Translations under genes and position numbers: made by a program
Shown here: positions 26,286 through 34,671 of the stretch, in pieces
Layout: each line of letters opens with the position of its first letter
Numbering within the stretch: position 1 is the stretch's first letter
DNA from: Pseudomonadota bacterium
GTDB lineage: Bacteria > Pseudomonadota > Gammaproteobacteria > Pseudomonadales > Oceanobacteraceae
Assembly (NCBI GenBank): GCA_030145845.1
Contig: JAIXHJ010000002.1
Span: 62,001 to 126,000 of the forward strand
DNA: 64,000 nucleotides
Reading direction: 5' to 3'
The notes under the pieces: generated by a model
The model's database searches: none
What the model was told of the DNA's origin: nothing
The model's input: the letters and a program-made list of their open reading frames with translations, nothing else

Positions 26286-28412
26286 TTACTGGTTTGACTG
26301 GTTACGGACACGGACGATCTTGCTGACGCCGTGAATATTGCGCAGGCGGCGGATCGCCCGGGCAAGGTGTTTACGGCCGTGAACACTGAGGCTCAGGCGG
26401 GTAACACTGAGGCGGGCGTCGCGTTCCTCGACACTGATTTTTTCAATATTGGCTTCGGCCTGGGTGGCGGCGCTGGCCAGCTCAGCCACGATACCACGAC
26501 GGTTTTCCATATAGACTTTCAGCTCGACGGTAAACTCACTGTCGATGTCTTTATCCCAGCTGAGAATGACGAATTTTTCCGGATGATTACGGTATTCTTC
26601 GACGTTCTTACAGTTCTGGGTATGAATCACCAGACCGCGGCCGGAACTGATGTGACCGATGATCGGGTCTCCGGGAATCGGGCTGCAGCATTTGGCGAAG
26701 CTGACCACCAGACCTTCGGTGCCTTTGATCGCCAGCGGCGATTGCTGCATGGTCTGCAGATCCACATCGCTGCCGCGGTTGGCTGCCAGCAGGCGGCGCG
26801 CCAGCAGCGGTGCCATGCGGTTACCGGAACCGATATCACCGAGCAGGTCGTCAAAGCTGTCGAGGCCGGCTTCCTTCAGCACCTGCTGCATATTCTGCGG
26901 GTCAATATCCTCAACGGTTTTGCCGAGTGCATCCAGAGCCTTATTCAGCAGGCGGTCACCCAGCGCCACGGATTCTGAGCGGCGCTGGTTCTTCAGATAG
27001 CTGCGGATATTGGAGCGTGCCTTACCGGTGACGACAAAATTGAGCCAGGCCGGATTCGGCTGGGCGCCCGGTGCCGTCACAATCTGCACCGTCTGGCCGT
27101 TCTGCAGCTTGGCACTTAATGGTGCCAGCTGGCGGTTAATACGGCAGGCAATACAGTGGTTGCCGACATCGGTATGTACGGCGTAGGCAAAGTCGATGGC
27201 GGTGGCGCCGTTGGGCAGCTCCATGATTTTGCCTTTCGGCGTGAATACGTAAATTTCGTCCGGGAACAGGTCGACTTTGACGTGCTCGACGAATTCGATC
27301 GGGCTGCCGGCATTTTTCTGCAGTTCGAGCAGGTTCTGCACCCACTGACGGGCACGCTGGGTGCCGCTGGTCTGATCGCTTTCGGATTTGTACAGCCAGT
27401 GCGCGGCAATACCATGGTTGGCCATGGCTTCCATTTCTTCGGTGCGGATCTGGATTTCAATCGGCACGCCACCGATACCGATCACTGTGGTGTGCAGCGA
27501 CTGGTAGCCGTTGGTTTTGGGGATGGCGATGTAATCCTTGAAGCGGCCCGGGATCGGCTTGTAGAGACTGTGCATGGTACCGAGAATGCGGTAACAGGAA
27601 TCCACCGAGTCACAGATAATGCGGAAACCATACACATCCATAATGTCGGTCAGCGATTTGCGCTGATCGCGCATCTTGCTGTAGATGCTGTACAAATGTT
27701 TTTCGCGGCCGACCACGCGGGCACTGATGGCGGCTTCCGTCAGACGGTTACGGATGGCGGAGGCAATATTGTTAACCACTTCAGAGCGGTTGCCGCGGGC
27801 GGTGGCCACCGCTTTGCGGATCATCTCCGAGCGCATGGGGTACATGGCTTCGAAGCACAGATCTTCCATCTCGACGCGGATGCTGTTCAGGCCCAGACGG
27901 TTGGCGATGGGCGCGTAGATGTCCAGCGTCTCACGGGCGATGCGGCGGCGTTTGTCCGGTCGCAGGGAACCCAGTGTGCGCAGGTTGTGCAGACGGTCGG
28001 CGAGCTTGACCAGAATAACGCGGATATCGCGCGCCATGGCCATGGCCATCTTCTGGAAGTTCTCCGCCTGCTGCTCTTCCTTGCTTTCGAAATGGATGTT
28101 GGTGAGCTTGGATACGCCATCGACCAGTTCGGTCACCACATCGCCAAACTGGTGGGCGAGGGCGTTTTTCGGTACCCCGGTATCTTCGATCACGTCATGC
28201 AGCATGGCGGCCATCAGGCTCTGATGGTCGAGGTGCATGTCAGCAAGAATATTGGCGACGGCCAGCGGATGGATAATATAGGGTTCGCCACTGCGGCGAC
28301 GCTGACCGTCGTGTGCCTGTTCTGCGTAGAAATAGGCGCGGCATACCAGCTGAATCTGCTGATTGTTCAGATAGTGGGTAAGCCGCTCAGATAATGCATC
28401 AATGGTAGGCAC
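26286..28412 (-). CDS. spoT: Bifunctional (p)ppGpp synthetase/hydrolase SpoT
   Basis: SpoT makes and mainly degrades the alarmone ppGpp. The 708-aa protein has an HD hydrolase domain (about residues 40-150, HDVIEDTG), a RelA-type synthetase domain (about 230-345, YGFRIICDSVDSCYRILG, AIPKTNGYQSLHTTVIG), a TGS domain (about 390-450, VFTPKGKIMELPNGATAIDFAY) and a C-terminal ACT domain (about 635-705). HD residues are intact, so hydrolysis is expected. It is part of the rpoZ-spoT-ridA operon. Confidence 0.96.
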   Translation of the reverse strand: MPTIDALSERLTHYLNNQQIQLVCRAYFYAEQAHDGQRRRSGEPYIIHPLAVANILADMHLDHQSLMAAMLHDVIEDTGVPKNALAHQFGDVVTELVDGVSKLTNIHFESKEEQQAENFQKMAMAMARDIRVILVKLADRLHNLRTLGSLRPDKRRRIARETLDIYAPIANRLGLNSIRVEMEDLCFEAMYPMRSEMIRKAVATARGNRSEVVNNIASAIRNRLTEAAISARVVGREKHLYSIYSKMRDQRKSLTDIMDVYGFRIICDSVDSCYRILGTMHSLYKPIPGRFKDYIAIPKTNGYQSLHTTVIGIGGVPIEIQIRTEEMEAMANHGIAAHWLYKSESDQTSGTQRARQWVQNLLELQKNAGSPIEFVEHVKVDLFPDEIYVFTPKGKIMELPNGATAIDFAYAVHTDVGNHCIACRINRQLAPLSAKLQNGQTVQIVTAPGAQPNPAWLNFVVTGKARSNIRSYLKNQRRSESVALGDRLLNKALDALGKTVEDIDPQNMQQVLKEAGLDSFDDLLGDIGSGNRMAPLLARRLLAANRGSDVDLQTMQQSPLAIKGTEGLVVSFAKCCSPIPGDPIIGHISSGRGLVIHTQNCKNVEEYRNHPEKFVILSWDKDIDSEFTVELKVYMENRRGIVAELASAATQAEANIEKISVEERDARLSVTRLSLSVHGRKHLARAIRRLRNIHGVSKIVRVRNQSNQ

Positions 28413-28446
28413 TTAGTTACAGACTCCCGGCAGAGATAATCCCTGC

Positions 28447-28686
28447 TCAGAACTGCTGCTGTTCAGCCTGGGCTGCGGCTTCTTCCTGCGCGGCCATGGT
28501 CGCAGGCGTGACCAGGTTTTCTGCGATTTCACGCAGAGCCAGTACGGTTGGCTTGTCATTTTCTTCCGCAACCAGCGGCTCAGCACCCTGTACCGCGATC
28601 TGGCGGGCACGTTTGGTGGCCAGCATGACCAGTTCAAAGCGGTTATCAACGTTGGTTAAGCAATCTTCTACAGTAACGCGGGCCAT
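28447..28686 (-). CDS. rpoZ: RNA polymerase omega subunit
   Basis: This 79-aa protein binds and stabilises the RNA polymerase beta-prime subunit and contributes to ppGpp response. [23 protein letters not shown] is diagnostic, followed by the RARQI helix; the C-terminal tail is Gln/Ala-rich. It heads the rpoZ-spoT-ridA unit, and gmk would normally precede it but here the dioxygenase gene at 28930 intervenes on the other strand. Confidence 0.96.
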   Translation of the reverse strand: MARVTVEDCLTNVDNRFELVMLATKRARQIAVQGAEPLVAEENDKPTVLALREIAENLVTPATMAAQEEAAAQAEQQQF

Positions 28687-28929
28687 GGGGATTCCTGTGC
28701 ATGCAGTTAATTAATCCGGACCGGATATTTTAACGGAAAAACCGGCAAAATAAAGCTCTGTTGGTGCAGACAGCGGAAAAACTTATCTGTCAGCTGATGG
28801 TAAATCCCGCGTCCTTTACCTGAACCTTGCATACGGATGCCGGTCTTTGACCGACAGTGAGAGCAGCAGCTGCCGTTGGCTGATGGGCGGGGCGGCTGCA
28901 GACAATAACAGGGTTTAAGGAGAACTCGC

Positions 28930-29811
28930 ATGCGCAGCAAATTTACCCGCAGGAAACTGCTGAAAACATCCGGTTCCTATCTGCTCGCCGTCCCCTTTGC
29001 CGGTCTGGCGGGTTGTGGCGGAGCATCGTCATCATCGTCTGCGGACAGCAGCTCCGGGACAGATGGCAGCACCACAACGGACGGTTCCGGTTCGACCACC
29101 ACCGACAGTACCGTCAGCTGGGCTTCCGGTGGTACGGATCAGATCACGGTCGATTTCCCTGCCGACAGTCTGTTTGAGGATTCCGGCAGCTGCTCTCTGT
29201 CGCTCACCAGTAACACCACCGAAGGCCCCTGTTATATGGGGGTGAATGAGCGTGAGGATATCTCGGAGGGCGAATCCGGTCTGCCGATGCAGTTGTGTAT
29301 GCAGCTGGTGGACGAAGACTGTAATCCGCTGGCGGGGTATTTGATTGAGGTCTGGCATTGTGATACCGGCGGTATCTATTCCGGCGATACGGATGATGAG
29401 GATGTGGATGACACCTCAAGCTGGGCCGGCAGTTTCTGCACCGACAATGACAGTGCTGCGCTGCAGAGTACCTGGTTCCGCGGTGAGCAGACCACCGACA
29501 GCAGCGGCCGGGTGAATTTCAAAAGCTGTTTCCCGGGCTGGTATTCCGGCCGCACCATTCATATTCACTTCCGGGTACGTAATGGCGGCGGTGATTACGT
29601 GGTGTCGCAGTTCTGTTTTTCCGACAGTTTTACTGCCGAAATCTGTACCACGCATGGGCTGTATAAAAGCCGTGGTGTGCAGGATACAACGCTGGCCAGC
29701 GGCTCGGACACGGTCTTTCCGTCTTCCGGCTACGACGACTATATGCTCAATATTGAACAGAACAGCGACGGTACCCTGCTGGCTTATAAGCGGGTCATGA
29801 TTGACGTGTGA
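28930..29811 (+). CDS. Exported intradiol-dioxygenase-like lipoprotein
   Basis: This is a 293-aa protein. Its N-terminus has a twin-arginine-like RRKLLKTS, a hydrophobic stretch and a lipobox-like LAGC at about residue 25, so it is predicted to be exported and lipid-anchored. A Ser/Thr/Gly-rich linker (about 30-65) leads to a protocatechuate/catechol-dioxygenase-like domain: GYLIEVWHCDTGGIYSG and FPGWYSGRTIHIHFRVR contain the Tyr and His residues that ligate ferric iron in this family. Extracytoplasmic members are known but their substrates are mostly unknown. It interrupts the usual gmk-rpoZ adjacency, suggesting insertion of an accessory gene. Confidence 0.82.
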   Translation: MRSKFTRRKLLKTSGSYLLAVPFAGLAGCGGASSSSSADSSSGTDGSTTTDGSGSTTTDSTVSWASGGTDQITVDFPADSLFEDSGSCSLSLTSNTTEGPCYMGVNEREDISEGESGLPMQLCMQLVDEDCNPLAGYLIEVWHCDTGGIYSGDTDDEDVDDTSSWAGSFCTDNDSAALQSTWFRGEQTTDSSGRVNFKSCFPGWYSGRTIHIHFRVRNGGGDYVVSQFCFSDSFTAEICTTHGLYKSRGVQDTTLASGSDTVFPSSGYDDYMLNIEQNSDGTLLAYKRVMIDV

Positions 29812-29816
29812 GTGCA

Positions 29817-29834
29817 GGCCGGCGGGCGCCGGCC
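29817..29834. terminator. GC-rich hairpin between convergent dioxygenase and gmk genes
   Basis: GGCCGGC and GCCGGCC form a 7-bp stem with a GGGC loop directly after the dioxygenase stop. No T-tract follows, so it may act as a transcript-end stabiliser or weak terminator. Confidence 0.45.
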
Positions 29835-29848
29835 AGTATTGGGTCTGA

Positions 29849-30526
<678 letters not shown>

Positions 30527-30652
30527 TTATAAGCTATCCGGCTGCGTTCGGCTTCCTGTAAAAGAAAAGCAGCGGGTTGTGGGAAAGACTGTTGATAGGC
30601 CGGCGTCGGGAATGAACATACAATGCCGGCCTTTAATTACCCGGCAGAGAGT

Positions 30653-30967
30653 ATGAGTATGGCCGTATTATTACAGGTGGATTTTCCCCAGCAGGAACCT
30701 TTTGGGCAGGCGATGGCGGAGGCGTTTGCCGGGCTGGCGCAGTCCATTACCCAAGAGCCAGGATTTATCTGGAAAATCTGGACAGAAGATGCCGGCGCCA
30801 GACAGGCTGGTGGGGTGTATCTGTTCCGTGACCGTGACAGTGCAGAACGTTATCTGGCGATGCACACTGCGCGTCTTCAGGAATTCGGTTATCAGGATAT
30901 CCGCGGCCGGGTGTTTGAGATCAATGAGCCTCTTACTGCCATTACCGCCGGGCCAGTGAGCGGCTGA
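30653..30967 (+). CDS. YdhR-like putative monooxygenase
   Basis: This 104-aa protein has the ferredoxin-like antibiotic-biosynthesis-monooxygenase fold: AVLLQVDFP start, the PGFIWKIWTEDAGARQAGGVYLF core (tryptophan-containing, as in YdhR) and RDSAERYLAMHTARL helix. The family includes E. coli YdhR, whose physiological substrate is not established. It lies right before the element boundary at 30982 and is backbone. Confidence 0.8.
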   Translation: MSMAVLLQVDFPQQEPFGQAMAEAFAGLAQSITQEPGFIWKIWTEDAGARQAGGVYLFRDRDSAERYLAMHTARLQEFGYQDIRGRVFEINEPLTAITAGPVSG

Positions 30968-30981
30968 AGCGGCCACAGTTT

Positions 30982-31004
30982 ATTCGATATTCTGCACCTG
31001 TTCG
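30982..31004. repeat. Left attachment site (attL)
   Basis: ATTCgATaTTCTGCACCTGTTCG matches 21 of 23 bases with 59218-59240, the 3' end of intact yicC. The last 15 bases are identical. It is the left boundary of the element and represents a duplicated yicC end. Confidence 0.88.
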
Positions 31005-31072
31005 AAGAATAATTATTTAAAAGTCTTTAAAAACAGATGCTTGATTTAGTTTTTACATCGATATTCGCCCGA

Positions 31073-31139
31073 TACTACCCATTTTACTACCCATGGATAG
31101 AAACTTTATCTCTGATTGGCCCCATCGGTTACTACCCAT
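31073..31139. repeat. Three direct TACTACCCAT repeats near attL (integrase arm-type sites)
   Basis: Exact copies at 31073-31082, 31085-31094 and 31130-31139. The same motif occurs near attR (59101-59110), with variants around it. Such short direct repeats flanking the core are typical arm sites bound by the integrase N-terminal domain. The rest of the 31005-31384 gap is AT-rich and has no convincing gene. Confidence 0.7.
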
Positions 31140-31384
31140 GATTATAAACTGGGATATGTGGGAAACTGGGAATTTCTGATCCTTTTCCGATTTACCAACA
31201 CCCTGTCTCAATCGAAAAAACCTGCTGGCAAGTCTAGCAAGAGCGGCACTCCCGATGCACCACCGCTGATACACCGAAGTTTGTATCGACAGTACAAACT
31301 ATTGATTTTATTAAATATTTTTCCATTTTCCTCTTGTGTATTTGAAACTTCGTGCGAGTATTTTAGAAAACGCGGGAGTTCAAA

Positions 31385-32233
31385 ATGACCAAGTTGAAGA
31401 CCATTTGTTTTGCTGTAATTACAGCCGCGCTCGCGGGTTGCGCTGCCACGCCTCGACACTATGACGACGAATCATCCCGCGCACTGAATCTGGCCCGTGC
31501 CGGCGGCGTCTACGATCAGGACCTGCGGGACTCACCAGACGGGACGCGCTCGTATCGAAAGGGTTTGTTGGTAAGCACCCTCAACCTGGCCAGTCTGGCT
31601 ACCTCATTAGAGGCGCCGCTTCGTCATCTTACCGGCACCCAGACGCTGCTCTTCAACGCCACTGACATCATGATGACGCCAGACAACCCTTCGGCGCGAC
31701 CCAGCCTGATGGGCTGGATGCCGGAATCACTGGCGGCGAACGAGGATGACGCCTATGACCACTATGTTGCAGTCGTAGATGAGGCCATCACCCAGGCCGC
31801 CGAGTCGATGGCAATTACTGCAACGAAACTCACAGACGTGAAGACGCCAGAAATTGACGGGCACCCGCTCATGCTGTGGTCAGTAAAAGCCGAGCGATAT
31901 GGCTGTGCCGATAGCAACTGCATCATCGCCTACAACATCCAACAGCCGAATCACTGGAAGACACCAAGCTATGTCATCGGCGGTGAAGCTGCCAGTTACA
32001 ACATCGCTGCCAACCACCCCGAGAAATATTCCCGGCTGGTATTTCGGCAGTCCGGCCATGAACCCACCTTTCCAGTAGATGAGTTCTATAGCGCTGTCAG
32101 TGCCGCACTGCCTTCCTGGATAGTGATGTACTTTCCACCAAACACCGTGATCCAGGACGGCGAGCCGCTCTCCTATCCGGTGTTGTATGAACAGGGCCAA
32201 CAGCTGATATTCAGGGAGCCCGATCATGAGTGA
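31385..32233 (+). CDS. Hypothetical lipoprotein, 282 aa
   Basis: A lipoprotein signal peptide is clear: KLKTICFAVITAALAGC with the lipobox LAGC, lipidated Cys at residue 19. The mature part is soluble, acidic and unrecognised; it has two cysteines at YGCADSNCII that could form a disulfide. The gene overlaps the next by 8 bp, so both proteins are probably coupled. It is the first gene of the element's left arm and reads toward the BREX cluster. Possible roles such as surface exclusion would be guesses. Confidence 0.8.
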   Translation: MTKLKTICFAVITAALAGCAATPRHYDDESSRALNLARAGGVYDQDLRDSPDGTRSYRKGLLVSTLNLASLATSLEAPLRHLTGTQTLLFNATDIMMTPDNPSARPSLMGWMPESLAANEDDAYDHYVAVVDEAITQAAESMAITATKLTDVKTPEIDGHPLMLWSVKAERYGCADSNCIIAYNIQQPNHWKTPSYVIGGEAASYNIAANHPEKYSRLVFRQSGHEPTFPVDEFYSAVSAALPSWIVMYFPPNTVIQDGEPLSYPVLYEQGQQLIFREPDHE

Positions 32234-32639
32234 CTGGCACAATGAACTTGAGTTGGCACTGCTGCCGCTGGAGGACCTGAGAGTCGATAGCGTCTACATG
32301 ACTTTTGTGATCAGCAGCGCCTTGGGCGAGCACGGCATCTTTCATCAATGCCGGATCGGATACGCGGAGGACCGGCTGAGCCTAATGATCACCGCTCCCC
32401 ATTGCTGGATCGAGCTCGAACAGGGCTGGTGTATCGATCTCCGGCTCAGACAGTGGCTGGGCGATGAGGACGACCTTCCCCATGGCGTATTCCAACCAAC
32501 CAACTACCCGCGAGTTCGATACCAAGGCACTGCGTTGGTGGTTCCACACCTGGACGTGGAAGATTTGAGGGCGATGACGAACGATGCCTACAGCAAGGTG
32601 AAACTGCCGTGGCTGGCCGGGCAAGCCGCGGCGGCCTGA
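32226..32639 (+). CDS. Hypothetical protein, 137 aa
   Basis: I do not recognise this protein. It has no signal or membrane segment; it is acidic and Trp-rich (LDLRLRQWL, WCIDLRL) with a Leu-rich LELALLPLEDLRVDSVYMTF start. The ATG overlaps the stop region of the upstream lipoprotein by 8 bp. This tight arrangement suggests that the two function together. Confidence 0.65.
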   Translation: MSDWHNELELALLPLEDLRVDSVYMTFVISSALGEHGIFHQCRIGYAEDRLSLMITAPHCWIELEQGWCIDLRLRQWLGDEDDLPHGVFQPTNYPRVRYQGTALVVPHLDVEDLRAMTNDAYSKVKLPWLAGQAAAA

Positions 32640-32709
32640 CGCCGGGCAAAACTTGCATTTTCTCAGGTTCTGGTAGCTTCGAAGCAAAGAACTATCGGGG
32701 ACTGAAACC

Positions 32710-33099
32710 ATGGTGAGAGTGACAAAAATAGTAGCAGTGGTGCTCGCCGGGATCGGCGTTGTCGAGATCGTCTTTAGGGGTACCGATGCAGCGCTTTACG
32801 CATGGTATCTATTGTTCGCGCTCTGGATGGTCACACTGTTCAATCGCTTCGCACTAGCAGCAGTCGATGCTTACAAGACGGTTTTCGCCAAGGGACCCGA
32901 TGGGGAAATGACGTTTCCTGAATTCGAACAAAAGATGGCGTCGTTCAGTCGAGGCAGTGATGAGGAGGCAACCGGCGCGGGCAACAAGGCAACTTCCGGC
33001 AATGGGAGCAATGGTGGTACAGAGGGTTTCTTCGATGACGACAGATTCAACCAAATTTATCGAGCGGACGATCCGTTCGGGGAGTTTCTCGACTCTTGA
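32710..33099 (+). CDS. Small membrane protein, 129 aa
   Basis: Two transmembrane segments are visible at about residues 6-23 (KIVAVVLAGIGVVEIVF) and 29-48 (ALYAWYLLFALWMVTLF), separated by a few residues. The rest is a hydrophilic, Gly/Asn-rich, probably cytoplasmic tail with an acidic C-terminus. Function unknown. It is downstream of the lipoprotein pair in the same direction. Confidence 0.6.
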   Translation: MVRVTKIVAVVLAGIGVVEIVFRGTDAALYAWYLLFALWMVTLFNRFALAAVDAYKTVFAKGPDGEMTFPEFEQKMASFSRGSDEEATGAGNKATSGNGSNGGTEGFFDDDRFNQIYRADDPFGEFLDS

Positions 33100-33110
33100 G
33101 GTGGTTCCTT

Positions 33111-33209
33111 ATGGGTACAGATCAGGAGAACCAGAGGTTCGAACCCGGTAACGGCCACCAGAACCACCTAAACCAGACTGGCCAAAGAGAACCACTTGTA
33201 ACAGACTGA
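33111..33209 (+). CDS. Possible 32-aa peptide
   Basis: A short ATG-to-TGA frame fills the gap between the membrane protein and the serine recombinase. Composition is Gln/Asn-rich. No good ribosome-binding site is seen, and an inverted repeat (GGTGGTTC 33101-33108 / GAACCACC 33161-33168) overlaps it, so this may simply be a leader or intercistronic structure. Confidence 0.2.
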   Translation: MGTDQENQRFEPGNGHQNHLNQTGQREPLVTD

Positions 33210-33219
33210 GGGACTGACG

Positions 33220-33852
33220 ATGTTCATTCGAGCCTACCTGCGGGCATCCACGCAGGAACAGAATGCGGAGCGAGCCCGGGAGTCACTGGTACAGTTCGCA
33301 GCCAACCACGGTCAGCGTATTGCCGCTTTCTACGTGGAGAACGTGTCCGGCGCCACCCTGCACCGCCCCGAGCTGACGAAGCTGATTGCAGATTCCGGCG
33401 AGGGCGACATTGTGCTAGTCGAACAGATCGACCGGCTAGCCCGCCTCAAACAGAGCGATTGGGACTCGCTCAAACAAAAGCTCGCCGCCAAGCGGTTAGC
33501 CATCGTCTCCCCGGAATTACCGACCAGTTGGCTCGCCCTGGAAAAGAAAGACGACACCGGATTCACCGACTCTATTCTACGAGCGGTCAACGCCATGATG
33601 CTCGACATGCTGGCTGCCGTGGCCCGCAAAGATTACGAAGACCGTCGGCGCCGGCAGTTCCAGGGCATCCATAAAGCAAAAACGGAGGGTAAGTACCAGG
33701 GGCGGCAGCCAGACCTGAAGCGCAGGCAACACATCGCCAGTCTTCTCAAGAGCGGCCACAGCTACAGCGAAATCCAGGAGATGCTGAGCTGCTCCCGGCA
33801 CTTGATTGCGTCTGTCGCCAAAGAACAAAGACAGGCCGATGCTGTGGCCTGA
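33220..33852 (+). CDS. Serine recombinase of the resolvase/invertase family
   Basis: This is a 210-aa recombinase. The catalytic domain starts FIRAYLRASTQEQNAERA, where the serine in YLRAST is the nucleophile; DIVLVEQIDRLARL and the long E helix (VNAMMLDMLAAVARKDYEDRRRR) follow. The C-terminus (GRQPDLKRRQHIASLLKSGHSY) is the usual Hin-type helix-turn-helix. The family catalyses inversion or resolution at short sites. No invertible segment was identified nearby. It may resolve dimers or have arrived with the left-arm cargo. Confidence 0.88.
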   Translation: MFIRAYLRASTQEQNAERARESLVQFAANHGQRIAAFYVENVSGATLHRPELTKLIADSGEGDIVLVEQIDRLARLKQSDWDSLKQKLAAKRLAIVSPELPTSWLALEKKDDTGFTDSILRAVNAMMLDMLAAVARKDYEDRRRRQFQGIHKAKTEGKYQGRQPDLKRRQHIASLLKSGHSYSEIQEMLSCSRHLIASVAKEQRQADAVA

Positions 33853-33900
33853 AACCAACAAAGTGCCCTGACAGGGCAATCAACTATTGGAGGACTGAAT

Positions 33901-34059
33901 ATGCTGAACCTATCTGCCACACTGATTGCATTCCTGAGCTTTGTCTTGGTCGTACTTTTTATCTGCGTTATGGCCTACCGCAACGCCGATCGGCTGGAAG
34001 CGTTCCTGGAGCGAAAGTTTCGAAAAAAATCACCCCGACACAATGGCGATCTGAAATAA
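33901..34059 (+). CDS. Small single-pass membrane protein, 52 aa
   Basis: This short frame has a strong ribosome-binding region (ggaggactgaat) before its ATG. One transmembrane helix (residues about 5-25, SATLIAFLSFVLVVLFICVMA) is followed by a basic tail (ERKFRKKSPRH). It lies 48 nt after the recombinase. Function unknown. Confidence 0.6.
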   Translation: MLNLSATLIAFLSFVLVVLFICVMAYRNADRLEAFLERKFRKKSPRHNGDLK

Positions 34060-34158
34060 ATTCGGGGCAAACCGGTGTTCTTGCCCAAAACGGGCAGTTT
34101 GAGAGCCGTGCCTCCAGCGCCGTGCATGGCAGCATAATCCTGAAGTCGATATGAGGTT

Positions 34159-34500
34159 ATGCACATGAAGGACAGAACAGCCAGGCTTCCCGACAGCTTT
34201 CTCCTTTTATTGGAGCAGGAAGAAAAGCGGAGGCAGCAGCGGGAGGACGCGGGGCTTCCGGCTCTCACAATACTGATCGACGCCGCCCATAGCGGTGGCG
34301 GCCAGGCCCGGCATATCCGGCGATTCCTTCTTGGCCTATATAATGCCAGTTGCTGGCCATTCGAGTTGAACCAGCTGAGGGCCTTGGATACCGAACTGCA
34401 ACAGGCTGCCTTGCAGGTCCTGGAGCTGGATTGGAATGGCCGGGAGGTTCACACCTATGTGCCGGGTGGTGATGAGCTGTTTCAATCTTGGTGGGAGTAG
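34159..34500 (+). CDS. DUF7673-like protein
   Basis: This is a 113-aa protein. SFLLLLEQEEKRRQQREDAGLPAL, GGGQARHIRRFLLGLYNA and FELNQLRALDTEL resemble small proteins (DUF7673) common on conjugative plasmids and integrative elements. No function is known. The last 19 bp overlap, antisense, the end of the small ORF downstream of brxL; it therefore marks the convergence point between the left arm and the BREX operon. Confidence 0.65.
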   Translation: MHMKDRTARLPDSFLLLLEQEEKRRQQREDAGLPALTILIDAAHSGGGQARHIRRFLLGLYNASCWPFELNQLRALDTELQQAALQVLELDWNGREVHTYVPGGDELFQSWWE

Positions 34501-34640
34501 GAATCGGAATCCTGACTATCGGCCTGTTCCTGCGAGCTTGGGGAATCCAGGTCTTTCAGAATTTCCCGTGCTCGTTGTTGTGCCCGCGCCACAAGCACGG
34601 GCCTCTCATCATTCAGAATGTCATCAAGCGATCTTGCCAC
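34482..34640 (-). CDS. Small ORF at the end of the BREX operon, 52 aa
   Basis: A GTG start at 34640 is preceded by AGGAGGGG (34653-34646) with 5-nt spacing, one of the best ribosome-binding sites in the element. It lies 31 nt after the brxL stop on the same strand. The product begins ARSLDDILNDERPVLVARAQQ, then RAREILKDLD, and ends in a Ser/Asp/Gln-rich tail. It is helical, acidic and soluble; the N-terminal part recalls the leader helix of small antitoxin or DNA-binding proteins, but the rest of such a domain is missing. It may be a truncated gene or a genuine small BREX-associated protein. Confidence 0.5.
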   Translation of the reverse strand: MARSLDDILNDERPVLVARAQQRAREILKDLDSPSSQEQADSQDSDSYSHQD

Positions 34641-34671
34641 AAAAGCCCCTCCTGTTCGTTAACTCCAGCGT

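Noticed and set aside
27156..28394. 412-codon open frame on the plus strand
   Set aside because: It lies wholly antisense to spoT, has His/Gly/Val-rich composition typical of a mirrored GC-rich gene and no family motifs or ribosome-binding site.
31116..31388. 90-codon frame across the attL arm repeats
   Set aside because: It contains the arm-type repeats, has AT-rich irregular composition and overlaps the real lipoprotein start.
33220..33852. Invertible switch driven by the serine recombinase
   Set aside because: No long inverted repeat pair flanking a promoter or gene was found near it by eye.
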